A program made the translations under genes and the position numbers. From the NCBI RefSeq assembly GCF_023008405.1, contig NZ_CP095376.1, positions 5,418,001 to 5,482,000 on the forward strand: a DNA stretch of 64,000 nt, written 5' to 3'. Position 1 is the stretch's first letter. Each line of letters opens with the position of its first letter. Under the pieces are notes generated by a model, which saw only the letters and a program-made list of their open reading frames with translations, searched no databases and had not been told where the DNA came from. Of the stretch, positions 28,984 through 38,323 are shown piece by piece. Origin of the DNA: Amycolatopsis sp. FBCC-B4732. GTDB taxonomy: Bacteria; Actinomycetota; Actinomycetes; Mycobacteriales; Pseudonocardiaceae.

Positions 28984-31244
28984 GCGTCTCCTCGCACCAG
29001 CAACGCGACGGGGTAGCGGTCGAACAGGGTGGCCACGTCCGGCGTGGCGTCGCGGCCGGTGAGGACGTCGGTCCAGACGCCGTCCGGCAGCGGGAGCACG
29101 GTGTCGCGCCAGCCACCGGCGGCTTCGAGGCCGACCGGCAGCCGGGTGACCGCGACGGCCAGATCCGCGCTGCGGGTGTAGGCCAGGCAGTGCTCCGCCG
29201 CGACGCCCTCGGCGCGCAGCGGCCGGTAGCCGCGGAACAACGCGGGGTGCTCCTGGCGCAGCTTCAGCGCTTTGTGCACGACCAGCAGCTTCGCCGCACC
29301 GGACGCGTCGATCTCCGGCAGCTCGCCGTCGGCGATCCGCGCGAGGAGCTCGCGGCGGACCGCGTAGTCGACCGGGCGGCGGTTGTCCGGGTCGACCAGC
29401 GAGAAGTCCCACAGCTCGGTGCCCTGGTAGACGTCCGGGACGCCGGGCGCGGTCAGCTGGACGAGCTTCTGGCCGAGCGAGTTGCTCCAGCCCGGCCGCT
29501 CGATCCGCGCGACGAACGCGGCCACGTCGGGGTCGTCGACGACGGCGTCCGGCCACGCCGCGACGGCTTCCTCGAAGGCCTCGTCGTGGTCGGTCCAGCT
29601 GGTCCGGAGCTTGGCTTCCTTGGCCGCCTTGTCGAGGTAGTCCCGCAGCCGGGCGGGCTCGATCGGCCAGGTCGCGACGAGCGTCTGCCAGGCGAGCAGG
29701 TTGAGCGACGGCTCGTCGATCCCGTGGCTCGCGGTCCACCGCCGGACCGCGTCGGCGAACTCGCCCGGCACTTCGGCGAGCACCGCCATCCGGGCGCGGG
29801 TGTCCTCGGACCGCTTGGTGTCGTGCGTGGTCAGCGTCGTCATCGCGGCCGGGTACCCGGCTTCGCGCTCGGCGGCGAGCCGGTGGAACTCCTCGACGTC
29901 GAGCCCGAAGCGGTCCGGGTTGCCGCCGACCTCGTTGAGCGCGGCGAAGCGGGTGTAGCGGTAGAACGTCGTGTCCTCGGTGCCCTTGGCCACGACCATG
30001 CCGGACGTCTGCTGGATCCGGGTGGCCAGCTCGCCGCCCGGCTCAGCGCGGACCTGCGCGTCGAGGGCTTCGAGCGCGCCGGCGAGGTCGGGCCGGGCCT
30101 GGCGCGCCCCGGCGATCGCCGCCGCCCAGTGCGCCGCGCCTTCGGGCAGGTAGGAGCGGTAGACCGGGAAGGCGATCATGGTCTCGGCGACCGCCTGCCG
30201 GGCCTGCTCGGCGTCGACGTCGCGCAGCAGCGCCGCGATCCGCCGGACCTCGGCGACCAGGATGCGGTCGGTGACCAGGCGCCGGGCCTCGGCCTCGACG
30301 CGGTGGTAGCCGGTCTTCACGCCCAGCTCGTTCGCCAGCTCGGTGTAGGCGGGCTCGGCGGCCGGGCCGACGAAGACGCCGGCGATCTCGCGCAGGGCGT
30401 CGTAGCCGGTGGTGCCGTCGACCGGCCAGGTCTGCGGCAGCGGCTCGCCCGGGTGCAGGATCTTCTCCGCGACGATCCACGCGCTCGGGGCGTTCTCCCG
30501 CAGCCGCCGGAAGTAGCCGCCGGGGTCGGCGAGGCCGTCCGGGTGGTCGACGCGCAGGCCGGTGACGTCGCCGTCGGCGACCCAGCGCAGCACCTCGCCG
30601 TGCGTCTCGGCGAACACCGTCGGGTCCTCGACGCGGACCGCGGCCAGGTTCGTGATGTCGAAGAACCGGCGGTAGTTCAGCTCCGCGTTGCCGCGGCGCC
30701 AGCCGATCAGGCGGTAGTGCTGGCGCTCGTGGACCTCTTGCGGCGTCCCGCTTTCCGTACCGGGGGCGATCGGGAAGCGGTGGTCGTAGTAGGCGAGCTC
30801 GCCGTCCTCGACCGACAGCTCGGCGACGGCTCCGTCCTCGCCCAGCACCGGCAGCAGGATCGGGCCGCGGTCCCAGTCGACGTCGAAGAAGGCGGCGTAC
30901 CGCGAGTCGCGGCCGTGCCGCAGCACGTCCCACCAGAACCGGTTCGCCTTCGGGACCTCGACCGACATGTGGTTGGGCACGATGTCGACGACCAGGCCGA
31001 GCCCGGCTTCCTTCAGCTTCGCGCTCAGCTCGCGGCGGGCGTCCTCGCCGCCCAGCTCGGGCCGCGCGCGCGTCGGGTCGACGACGTCGTAGCCGTGCGT
31101 CGACCCGGGCGTCGCGTCCAGCACCGGCGACGCGTAGAGCGCGCCGATGCCGAGGTCGCGCAGGTAGCCGGCGAGGCCGGCCGCGTCCGCGAAGGTGAAC
31201 TCCGGGCGCAGCTGCACCCGGTAGGTCGACTCCGGCACCGTCAT
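28980..31244 (-). CDS. treY: Malto-oligosyltrehalose synthase
   Basis: Converts the reducing end of a maltodextrin into an alpha,alpha-1,1 linkage. A 754-residue GH13_26 enzyme with MTVPESTYRVQLRPEFTF at the N-terminus, catalytic Asp in GLRVDHPDGLADP near 229, acid in WIVAEKILHPGE near 256, and TTHDTKRSEDTRAR near 470, which is typical of TreY. ATG 31244 overlaps the glgX stop and its own stop overlaps the treZ ATG. So glgX-treY-treZ are a coupled unit that makes trehalose from debranched glucan. Confidence 0.97.
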   Translation of the reverse strand: MTVPESTYRVQLRPEFTFADAAGLAGYLRDLGIGALYASPVLDATPGSTHGYDVVDPTRARPELGGEDARRELSAKLKEAGLGLVVDIVPNHMSVEVPKANRFWWDVLRHGRDSRYAAFFDVDWDRGPILLPVLGEDGAVAELSVEDGELAYYDHRFPIAPGTESGTPQEVHERQHYRLIGWRRGNAELNYRRFFDITNLAAVRVEDPTVFAETHGEVLRWVADGDVTGLRVDHPDGLADPGGYFRRLRENAPSAWIVAEKILHPGEPLPQTWPVDGTTGYDALREIAGVFVGPAAEPAYTELANELGVKTGYHRVEAEARRLVTDRILVAEVRRIAALLRDVDAEQARQAVAETMIAFPVYRSYLPEGAAHWAAAIAGARQARPDLAGALEALDAQVRAEPGGELATRIQQTSGMVVAKGTEDTTFYRYTRFAALNEVGGNPDRFGLDVEEFHRLAAEREAGYPAAMTTLTTHDTKRSEDTRARMAVLAEVPGEFADAVRRWTASHGIDEPSLNLLAWQTLVATWPIEPARLRDYLDKAAKEAKLRTSWTDHDEAFEEAVAAWPDAVVDDPDVAAFVARIERPGWSNSLGQKLVQLTAPGVPDVYQGTELWDFSLVDPDNRRPVDYAVRRELLARIADGELPEIDASGAAKLLVVHKALKLRQEHPALFRGYRPLRAEGVAAEHCLAYTRSADLAVAVTRLPVGLEAAGGWRDTVLPLPDGVWTDVLTGRDATPDVATLFDRYPVALLVRGDA

Positions 31245-33367
31245 TCGGGATCCGTCTCCGTCCGCTGCAGCACGATCAGGGACCGGGCCGGGAGGGTGAG
31301 CTGGCCGCCGCCTTCGATCGGCTCCGCGCCGGCGGGTTCCACCTCGCCGGTCGCGGTGTCGACGACGACGGTCCAGTGCTCGCCGTACCCGTTGCCCGGC
31401 AGCTTGGCGTCGATGTCTTCGTAGTGCGCGTTGAAGGCCAGCAGGAACGAGTCGTCCTCGACCTTCATGCCGCGCTGGTCGAGGTCCGGGATCGCCTTGC
31501 CGTTGAGGAAGACGACGACCGCCTTGCCGAAGCCGTCGTCCCAGTTCTGCTCGGTCATCTCCTCGCCGGCCGGGGTGAACCAGGCGATGTCGCCGAGCTT
31601 GTCGCCCTTGCCGACCGGGCCGCCCTGGAAGAACCGGCGGCGGCGGAACACCGGGTGCCGGTGCCGGAGCGCGCTCAGCCCGCCGGTGAACCTGACCAGG
31701 TCGGCGTTGTCCTTGGCCAGCTCCCAGTCCATCCAGGACAGTGCGGAGTCCTGGCAGTAGACGTTGTTGTTGCCCTGCTGGGTGCGGCCGAACTCGTCGC
31801 CGTGCAGGATCATCGGGACGCCCTGCGACAGCAGCATCGTGGCCAGCATGTTCCGCTGCTGCCGCACGCGCAGCCCGAGCACCTCGGGGTCGTCGGTCTC
31901 GCCCTCGACGCCGCAGTTCCACGAGCGGTTGTCGTCGGCGCCGTCGCGGCCGTCCTCGCCGTTGGCCTCGTTGTGCTTCTCGTTGTAGGACACCAGGTCC
32001 CGCAGCGTGAAGCCGTCGTGCGCGGTGACGAAGTTGATCGACGCGAACGGGCGGCGGCCGTCGTCCTGGTAGAGGTCCGACGAGCCGGTGATGCGCGAGG
32101 CGAACTCCCCCAGCGTCGAGGGTTCGCCGCGCCAGAAGTCGCGGACGGTGTCGCGGAACTGCCCGTTCCACTCCGTCCACAACGGCGGGAAGTTGCCGAC
32201 CTGGTAGCCACCGGGCCCGACGTCCCACGGCTCGGCGATCAGCTTCACCTGGCTGACGATCGGGTCCTGCTGCACCAGGTCGAAGAACGTGGACAGCCGG
32301 TCGACGTCGTAGAACTCGCGGGCCAGCGCGGAAGCGAGGTCGAACCGGAAGCCGTCGACGTGCATCTCGGTGACCCAGTAGCGCAGCGAATCCATGATCA
32401 GCTGCAGGGTGTGCGGGTTGCGGACGTTGAGGGAGTTCCCGGTGCCGGTGTAGTCCATGTAGTACTCGGGCTCCCCCTCCACCAGCCGGTAGTAGGCCTC
32501 GTTGTCGATGCCCCGCATCGACAGCGTCGGCCCGAGGTGGTTTCCCTCGGCCGTGTGGTTGTAAACCACGTCCAGGATGACTTCGATGCCGGCCTCGTGG
32601 AAGGCCTTCACCATGCCCTTGAACTCCTGGACCTGCCCGCCCTCGCCGGGCATCGCCGCGTACGAGTCGTGCGGCGCGAAGAACCCGATCGTGTTGTAGC
32701 CCCAGTAGTTCGTGAGGCCCTTCTCCTCCAGCCCGTGGTCGGAGACGAACTGGTGCACCGGCAGCAGTTCCACGGCGGTGACGCCGAGCTTCTGCAGGTG
32801 CTCCACGACCGCGGGGTGCGCGAGCCCGGCGTACGTGCCCCGCAGCGCCTCGGGCACGAACGGGTGATTCACGGTCATGCCCTTGACGTGGGCCTCGTAG
32901 ATGACGGTCTCGTTGTACGGCCGCTTCGGCTGGCGGTCGTTGCCCCAGTCGAAGAACGGGTTCGCGACCAGCGAGTACGGCACCCGCCCGGCGGAGTCGG
33001 CGTCGTTGCGCTCGTCCGGGTTGTCGAACTGGTAGCCGAACAGCGATTCGTCCCACTTCACGCCGTGCGAGACGGCCTTCGCGTAGGGGTCGATGAGCAG
33101 CTTGTTCGGGTTGCAGCGCAGGCCGCGCTTCGGGTCGTACGGGCCGTGCACCCGGAACCCGTACCGCTGCCCGGGCCCGACGTTGAGCAGGTAGCCGTGG
33201 TGGACGAAGCCGTCCACCTCTTCGAGCGCGTGCCGCGTCTCGTTGCCGTCGGCGTCGAACAGGCACAGTTCGACCCGCTCGGCCACCTCGGAGAACAGGG
33301 CGAAGTTCGTCCCGACTCCGTCGTAGGTGGCGCCGAGCGGGTAGGGCGTTCCTGGCCAGGGCCGCAC
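31241..33367 (-). CDS. glgX: Glycogen debranching enzyme GlgX (second paralogue, coupled to treYZ)
   Basis: A 708-residue isoamylase-type debranching enzyme. CBM48 N-terminal part (YPLGATYDGVGTNFALFSE), nucleophile in DGFRFDLASALAR near 337, acid in LIAEPWDVGPGG near 375, Asp in AHDGFTLRDL near 447 and GNNNVYCQDSALSWMDW. This is the form (TreX-like) usually linked to treY and treZ, and here its stop overlaps the treY start. GTG 33367 has gaggag upstream. Supplying linear maltodextrin to TreY is the likely job; the other paralogue stands before glgE. Confidence 0.95.
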   Translation of the reverse strand: MRPWPGTPYPLGATYDGVGTNFALFSEVAERVELCLFDADGNETRHALEEVDGFVHHGYLLNVGPGQRYGFRVHGPYDPKRGLRCNPNKLLIDPYAKAVSHGVKWDESLFGYQFDNPDERNDADSAGRVPYSLVANPFFDWGNDRQPKRPYNETVIYEAHVKGMTVNHPFVPEALRGTYAGLAHPAVVEHLQKLGVTAVELLPVHQFVSDHGLEEKGLTNYWGYNTIGFFAPHDSYAAMPGEGGQVQEFKGMVKAFHEAGIEVILDVVYNHTAEGNHLGPTLSMRGIDNEAYYRLVEGEPEYYMDYTGTGNSLNVRNPHTLQLIMDSLRYWVTEMHVDGFRFDLASALAREFYDVDRLSTFFDLVQQDPIVSQVKLIAEPWDVGPGGYQVGNFPPLWTEWNGQFRDTVRDFWRGEPSTLGEFASRITGSSDLYQDDGRRPFASINFVTAHDGFTLRDLVSYNEKHNEANGEDGRDGADDNRSWNCGVEGETDDPEVLGLRVRQQRNMLATMLLSQGVPMILHGDEFGRTQQGNNNVYCQDSALSWMDWELAKDNADLVRFTGGLSALRHRHPVFRRRRFFQGGPVGKGDKLGDIAWFTPAGEEMTEQNWDDGFGKAVVVFLNGKAIPDLDQRGMKVEDDSFLLAFNAHYEDIDAKLPGNGYGEHWTVVVDTATGEVEPAGAEPIEGGGQLTLPARSLIVLQRTETDPE

Positions 33368-33442
33368 TGGGGTCTCCTCGAGCTTGGTCGTGCTTGTGCC
33401 GTCCGTGGTGACGGACGTGAGTCGTGCGCCGCGCGGTACCCG

Positions 33443-35374
33443 TTACCCGGGCAAGGGGCGTGCCGCGGCCAGCGGCGCGACCGCGGCGCGGACCCCCTTC
33501 GCGGTGAAGAAGCCGTCGACGCTGACGGGAAGGCGAATCCGCCAGTTAGGGTACTGGTCGACGGTTCCGGGCAGATTCGGCTGCCGCACTTGGCCCGCGA
33601 CGTCGGCCGGCGACGTCAGCACGAGCCGTGACGCGGCTTTCGCGAGCAGCGTGTGCAAGGCGACGACCGGGTCGTCCGCCGGAATCCCTTCGCGCGCAAC
33701 AAGATCCATCAGCGCTTCGCGTTCGGCCGCGGCCGCTTCTTCCTCGGCGTCGGCACCGCGGTCCAGCAGCCCCAGCTCGGCGCGCACCCGGACGTGCTCG
33801 CTCTTCAGCCAGCCCGAGACGGTCGGCAGGTCGTGCGTGGAGATGCTGGCCATCGCGTCCGGGTCCCAGCTCTCCGGCGGCGTGAACGGCTTGCCCGGCG
33901 CGTCCCAGTCGCGTTCGAACCACAGGACGGCGGAGCTGAGCATGCCCCGCTCGTGCATGGTTTCGGTGACGACGTCCTCGACGGTCCCCAGGTCCTCCCC
34001 CACGACGACGGCGCCCGCCCGGTGCGCCTCGAGCGCGAGCACGCCGACCATCGCCTCGGCGTCGTAGTGCACGTACGTGCCGCGGTGCGCGGGCTCGCCC
34101 GGCGGGATCCACCAGAGCCGCCAGAGCCCGGCGATGTGGTCGACGCGGATGCCGTCGGCGTACCGCAGGACGCCCCGGATGACGTCCCGGAACGGCGCGT
34201 ACCCGGCCTCGGCCAGCTTGTCCGGCCGCCACGGCGGCAGGTTCCAGTCCTGCCCCTGCTGGTTGAACGCGTCCGGCGGCGCGCCCACCCGCACGTCGGC
34301 GGCGAAGACGTCCCGCACCGCCCAGGTGTCCGCTCCGCCGGGGTGCACCCCGACCGGCAGGTCGTGCACGATCCCGACGGTCATCCCGGCGTCCCGCGCG
34401 GCCTTTCGCGCGGCTTCCAGCTGGACCCGGCACAGGTGCTGCAGCCAGCCGTGGAAGGCGACGCGGTCCTTCAGCTCTTCGCGAGCCTTTTCGACCTCGG
34501 CCCCGGCGGGGTCCCGCAGGGCTTCGGGCCAGTCCCGCCAGTCGGCGCCGTGCTGTTCGGCGAGCGCGCAGAAGAGCGCGAACTCCCGCAGGTCACGGTC
34601 TTCGGGCACCTCCTCGGCCCGGTGCGGCCAGAGCAGTTCGAGCGCGGCCCGCTTCGCCGTCCAGACGGCGTCGTAGTCGATCAGGTCGCCTTCCCGGTCC
34701 GGCGCCAGCGACTCGACGGCCTCCCGCGTCGCCGCGTCGGCCTTCGCGAACGTCTCGGTGGCGGTGACGCGCAGGTAGACGGGATTGGCGAACCGCCGGC
34801 TCGCGGGCGAGTAGGGCGACCGCTCGACGGGGTGCGCGGGACTGATCGCCTGCACGGGGTTGACGAGCAGCACCCCGGCATCCAGCTCGGCGGCCGACCG
34901 CGCGGCGAAGGTGGCGAGGTCGGCGTAGTCCCCGATGCCCCACGACCCGGGCGAGTGCAGGGAGTACAGCTGCAGCATCCAGCCCCACGCGGGCTTGACG
35001 ACCGGCAGCTTCGCGGGAACGACGGCGAGCACGACGTCCTGTTCGGCGGTCACCACCCGGTGCCAGCCGAGCGGCAGATCACCGGGCAGTTCCCCGTGGG
35101 CCGGGCGCCGCGTCCCGTCCTCGAGAACGACCTCGGCGTCCCCGGGCAACGGCCGGGTGGTGCCCTCCTTGACGACGATCGTCGGCGGCAGCGCATCGGT
35201 CTCGGCCACGGCTTCGTCGCTGGTGGGATCGACCCCGAACTGCCGGAGAACGGCGGCGACGACCTCGTCGTCCACGTCGACCCAGACCTGATCGGCGTTC
35301 TCGTACCGGGTGGCAACGCCATACCGGTCGGCAAGCTCCTGCAGGACACGGCGGGCGGCAGTCTCATCGGGCAC
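33443..35374 (-). CDS. malQ: 4-alpha-glucanotransferase (amylomaltase)
   Basis: Disproportionates maltodextrins, shuttling glucan chains and freeing glucose. A 643-residue GH77 protein with an actinobacterial N-terminal extension (residues 1-120) before the barrel. The nucleophile is in GIRVDHIAGLWRLWW near 407, the acid in VVGEDLGT near 456 and the Asp in STHDLPTVSGW near 510. The 250s loop YSPASRRFANPVYL is conserved. GTG 35374 has AATGCT exactly six bases upstream; ATG 35410 (12 residues longer) is the alternative. It is the first gene of the nine-gene glucan run, 75 bases before glgX. Confidence 0.94.
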   Translation of the reverse strand: MPDETAARRVLQELADRYGVATRYENADQVWVDVDDEVVAAVLRQFGVDPTSDEAVAETDALPPTIVVKEGTTRPLPGDAEVVLEDGTRRPAHGELPGDLPLGWHRVVTAEQDVVLAVVPAKLPVVKPAWGWMLQLYSLHSPGSWGIGDYADLATFAARSAAELDAGVLLVNPVQAISPAHPVERSPYSPASRRFANPVYLRVTATETFAKADAATREAVESLAPDREGDLIDYDAVWTAKRAALELLWPHRAEEVPEDRDLREFALFCALAEQHGADWRDWPEALRDPAGAEVEKAREELKDRVAFHGWLQHLCRVQLEAARKAARDAGMTVGIVHDLPVGVHPGGADTWAVRDVFAADVRVGAPPDAFNQQGQDWNLPPWRPDKLAEAGYAPFRDVIRGVLRYADGIRVDHIAGLWRLWWIPPGEPAHRGTYVHYDAEAMVGVLALEAHRAGAVVVGEDLGTVEDVVTETMHERGMLSSAVLWFERDWDAPGKPFTPPESWDPDAMASISTHDLPTVSGWLKSEHVRVRAELGLLDRGADAEEEAAAAEREALMDLVAREGIPADDPVVALHTLLAKAASRLVLTSPADVAGQVRQPNLPGTVDQYPNWRIRLPVSVDGFFTAKGVRAAVAPLAAARPLPG

Positions 35375-35380
35375 GGCCCC

Positions 35381-35386
35381 AGCATT
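35381..35386 (-). promoter_or_regulatory. malQ: -10 element AATGCT of a probable leaderless malQ promoter
   Basis: AATGCT, then ggggcc, then GTG 35374 on the minus strand. The same hexamer and spacing precede the M20 amidohydrolase gene at 62377. It supports the GTG start of malQ. Confidence 0.4.
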
Positions 35387-35589
35387 CCGGTACCGGGCCG
35401 TCCCCGCCATCCACACGGACGGACGTCACCCCGGCGGCCGGTCGGCGACCGGGGCCGAACCCGGTGTGCGCCCCGGCGGCGTGACGCGGCGGAGCGCGCC
35501 CCAGCCGTTCCGGCACCCTCGGCCGCGCCGTCCTCTGTGTCCACCGCACTCTCCCCTCACTCGGTTCCCGGCCGCGCTCACCTCCCTCC

Positions 35590-35790
35590 TCACCCGCTCC
35601 CCTTCTTCGCCCGGATCGCGAACAGCACCACCGCCCCGCCGAGGACCATCACCACGCTCGCCGCCACGTGCAGCGAGGGCGGCAGCACGTGCAGCTGGAC
35701 GAACCAGCTCGGCGAGCCCGCCCCGAGCAGCCGGTTCAGCAAGCCACCCGCGCCCTGGACCACCAGCAGGATCCCGAGCAGCTCGATCAC
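35590..35790 (-). CDS. Small two-helix membrane protein, coupled
   Basis: A 66-residue membrane protein with hydrophobic segments near 1-20 (IELLGILLVVQGAGGLLNRLL) and 38-60 (VAASVVMVLGGAVVLFAI), ending in the basic tail IRAKKGSG. GTG 35790 overlaps the stop of the 191-residue membrane gene by four bases (GTGA), so the two are made together and may form one complex. I do not recognise the family. Confidence 0.7.
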   Translation of the reverse strand: MIELLGILLVVQGAGGLLNRLLGAGSPSWFVQLHVLPPSLHVAASVVMVLGGAVVLFAIRAKKGSG

Positions 35791-36362
35791 GACCGCACCT
35801 CCTCGCGCTTCCCGAACAGCTCCTCCCAGACCGGGCCGGTGACCAGCCAGATCACCGTCACCGTGCCGAGCCGCGGGAACCACCCCCACAGCGGCGCGAC
35901 CTGCTCCGGCGTGCCGATCGCCCAGATCGCCGCCAGCAGCGCCACCGCCGCGAGCCCGCAGGCCAGCAGGCACTTGAAGAACTCGCGCCACTCGTGCCGC
36001 GCCTTCTCGCGCCCCCGCCGTTCCGGTGGTGGTGGCGGCCCGCCGGCGAACCGGTGCGCGAACCGCTCGTCGGCCCAGCGGACCAGGCTCGGCCCGAACA
36101 CGACGCTGAACCCCAGGTACACCGCCGCGAGGCCGTGGGTGAAGTTCGCCTTCGCCCCGCCCGCCAGGTCGGCGGCCGTCGCCACCAGCACGACGACGTC
36201 GATCAGCGGCACCGTCGCCAGCAGCACCGCCGACGCCCGGCGCGCCCGCAGCACGTACCGCACGGCCAGCCCGGCCGCGATGACCACCCAGAACCCGATC
36301 TCACCCGCCGCGATCACGACCGCCATCGGGTTCTCCGCGAAGAACTCCCCAATTCCGTTCAC
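35787..36362 (-). CDS. Multi-pass membrane protein, unknown
   Basis: A 191-residue protein with about five hydrophobic helices (near 15-35, 42-62, 78-95, 128-150 and 160-178). A central Pro/Arg-rich cytosolic loop (AGGPPPPPERRGREKARHEW) separates the last two. It is not a family I can name. It is coupled to the 66-residue membrane protein downstream and divergent from a two-component system 109 bases away, which makes it a candidate target or sensor partner of that system. Confidence 0.72.
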   Translation of the reverse strand: MNGIGEFFAENPMAVVIAAGEIGFWVVIAAGLAVRYVLRARRASAVLLATVPLIDVVVLVATAADLAGGAKANFTHGLAAVYLGFSVVFGPSLVRWADERFAHRFAGGPPPPPERRGREKARHEWREFFKCLLACGLAAVALLAAIWAIGTPEQVAPLWGWFPRLGTVTVIWLVTGPVWEELFGKREEVRS

Positions 36363-36471
36363 CCCTCCACGCTCTCCCAGGCTGCGGCTCCGACGCGTCG
36401 TCGGAAGGGAGGACCGGGCGTCATCACTTCGTAGGACGCGGACCCGGCACCGGGTGTGCTGGGATGATCAC

Positions 36472-37641
36472 ATGCAGTTCCCTCGCCTTCGCTCGCTGCC
36501 GGTGTGGCAGCAGGACGCCCTGATCGCCCTCGCCACGGGGGCGATCGGCTTCGGCGTCTACGCGGCCGGCATCCACCGGGTGCTGGCGGGGTACGACCAC
36601 GCCCCGCTGTGGGTGCGGCTGCTGGAGCTCACCGCGCTGTGCGGGCTGGAGCTGCTGCGCCGGTGGGTACCGGGCGCGCTGCTGCTGGCGACGGCGGTGC
36701 TCGCGGCGGACATCTGGCTGGGCCCGTCGCTGCCGGTGCTGATCGTCTACACCGACTTCCTGTACGCGGCGACGCTGTACGGCTCCCGGCGCACCAGCCG
36801 GGTGATGATCGGCGTCGCCGCGGTGTCGGTGGTGGGCGTGCTCGCCGCGGTGCTGCTGCTCGCGCAGGAATGGCGCACGGCGGTGCTGGCCGCGGTGAGC
36901 GTGCTGCCGTTCGTCGTGACACCGGTGTGGTGGGCGGCGAACGTCCGGCAGCAGCGGGACATCGCCGACACCGAGCGGGCCAACGCGGCCCAGCTGGCGA
37001 AGATCGCGGAGCTGGATCGGCGGGCGGCGGTCGCGGCCGAGCGCGGGCGGATGGCGCGCGACCTGCACGACGTGATCGCCGGCCACCTTTCGGCCATCGC
37101 GATCCAATCGGAAGCGGCGCTGTCGCTACCGGACCCGAGGCTGGCGAGGACGGTGCTGGAGTCCGTACGGGAAAACAGCGTGAGCGCCCTGGAGGAAATG
37201 CGCACGATGATCGGGTTGCTCAAAACCGAGAGCGGGCGCGCGGCGGCGACCGTGCCTTCCCGGCTGGCGGAACTGGCCGGGCTGGTCGAGTCGGCGCGGG
37301 CAAGCGGCCTGGACGTCAACCTCGGATCCACTGTGGACACCCAGGTACCCCTGCCGGCGGCGGTCGACCTGACCGCGTACCGGATCACGCAGGAGGCACT
37401 GACCAACGCGGTCAAGCACGCCCCGGGCGGGAAGGTCGACGTCGACGTCTGCTACCTCGACGGCGTCCTCGCGGTCGAGGTCCGCAACGACGTCCACCAC
37501 CCGAAGGACGGCAGCGGCACCGGAACGGGCCTGCTGAACATGCGCGAACGGGCCGACGCCGTGGGCGGCAAGCTCACCGCAGGCCCGGAGGGCGAGGGCT
37601 GGCTGGTCCGCGCGGAATTGCCGGTGAGCGATCCCCGATGA
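36472..37641 (+). CDS. Sensor histidine kinase (HisKA_3, LiaS/NarX class)
   Basis: A 389-residue membrane kinase. About five N-terminal TM helices span residues 12-150 without a large extracellular domain, so sensing is probably within the membrane. A coiled coil (ADTERANAAQLAKIAELDRRAA) leads to the HisKA_3 dimerisation domain with the phosphorylated His in RDLHDVIAGHLSAIA near residue 202. The HATPase domain has ITQEALTNAVKHA (N box) and GTGTGLLNMRERADAVGG (G box). ATG 36472 gives a normal start. Its stop overlaps the response-regulator ATG (ATGA). Confidence 0.92.
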   Translation: MQFPRLRSLPVWQQDALIALATGAIGFGVYAAGIHRVLAGYDHAPLWVRLLELTALCGLELLRRWVPGALLLATAVLAADIWLGPSLPVLIVYTDFLYAATLYGSRRTSRVMIGVAAVSVVGVLAAVLLLAQEWRTAVLAAVSVLPFVVTPVWWAANVRQQRDIADTERANAAQLAKIAELDRRAAVAAERGRMARDLHDVIAGHLSAIAIQSEAALSLPDPRLARTVLESVRENSVSALEEMRTMIGLLKTESGRAAATVPSRLAELAGLVESARASGLDVNLGSTVDTQVPLPAAVDLTAYRITQEALTNAVKHAPGGKVDVDVCYLDGVLAVEVRNDVHHPKDGSGTGTGLLNMRERADAVGGKLTAGPEGEGWLVRAELPVSDPR

Positions 37642-38306
37642 CCGTCACCGTCCTCATCGCCGACGACCACGACGCGGTCCGGTTCGGCCTCAGCACCATC
37701 CTCAACCACGCCGAGGGCATCGAAGTCGTCGGTGAAGCCGCCGACGGCGCGTCCGCCGTGCGGCAGGCCCGCGCCCTCCGCCCGGACGTCACGCTGATGG
37801 ACGTCCAGATGCCGGGCACCGACGGGATCACCGCCACCCGGCAGCTGGTCGCCGAAGGGCTCACGCAGGTCCTCGTGCTCACCACGTTCGACCTCGAGGA
37901 GTACGTGGACGGCGCGCTGCGGGCGGGCGCCGCCGGGTTCCTGCTCAAGTCGGTGGCGGCGCCGAGGCTGATCGAGGCCGTGAAGCTCGTCGCGGCCGGG
38001 GAAGGCGTGCTCGCCCCGCAGATCACGAGGCGGCTGATCAGCGCCTTCGCCGCGGCCACCCGCGGCCCGGCCCCGGCGCCCCAGGGCCTGTGCACCCTCA
38101 CCGAGCGCGAACGCGAGGTGCTCGCCTGCCTCGGCGAGGGGCTGTCCAACTACCAGATCGGCACCCGGCTGTACATCGGCGAGACCACCGTCAAGACGCA
38201 CGTCTCGCGCGTGCTGGGCAAGCTCGGCCTGCGCTCCCGGGTCCACGCGGCGATCCTCGCGCAGGAAAACGGGCTGGTCGTTGCCGATCTGCGAAAACCG
38301 CCGTGA
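37638..38306 (+). CDS. NarL/LuxR-family response regulator
   Basis: A 222-residue DNA-binding regulator. The receiver domain has acidic pocket DD at 9-10, phosphoacceptor Asp55 in TLMDVQMPG, the conserved Thr in VLTTFDLEEY, and Lys in GFLLKSVAA. The C-terminal LuxR helix-turn-helix covers about 155-210 (LTEREREVLACLGEGLSNYQIG, then TTVKTHVSRVLGKLGLRSR). It is the cognate partner of the overlapping kinase gene. Likely targets are its own promoter region and the divergent membrane-protein pair, by position only. Confidence 0.93.
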   Translation: MTVTVLIADDHDAVRFGLSTILNHAEGIEVVGEAADGASAVRQARALRPDVTLMDVQMPGTDGITATRQLVAEGLTQVLVLTTFDLEEYVDGALRAGAAGFLLKSVAAPRLIEAVKLVAAGEGVLAPQITRRLISAFAAATRGPAPAPQGLCTLTEREREVLACLGEGLSNYQIGTRLYIGETTVKTHVSRVLGKLGLRSRVHAAILAQENGLVVADLRKPP

Positions 38307-38311
38307 CCTTC

Positions 38312-38317
38312 TAACTT
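38312..38317 (+). promoter_or_regulatory. -10 element TAACTT of a probable leaderless promoter
   Basis: TAACTT, six bases, then ATG 38324. It lies in the 17-base gap after the response regulator, so the permease can be expressed apart from the two-component genes. Confidence 0.45.
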
Positions 38318-38323
38318 CTCCTC

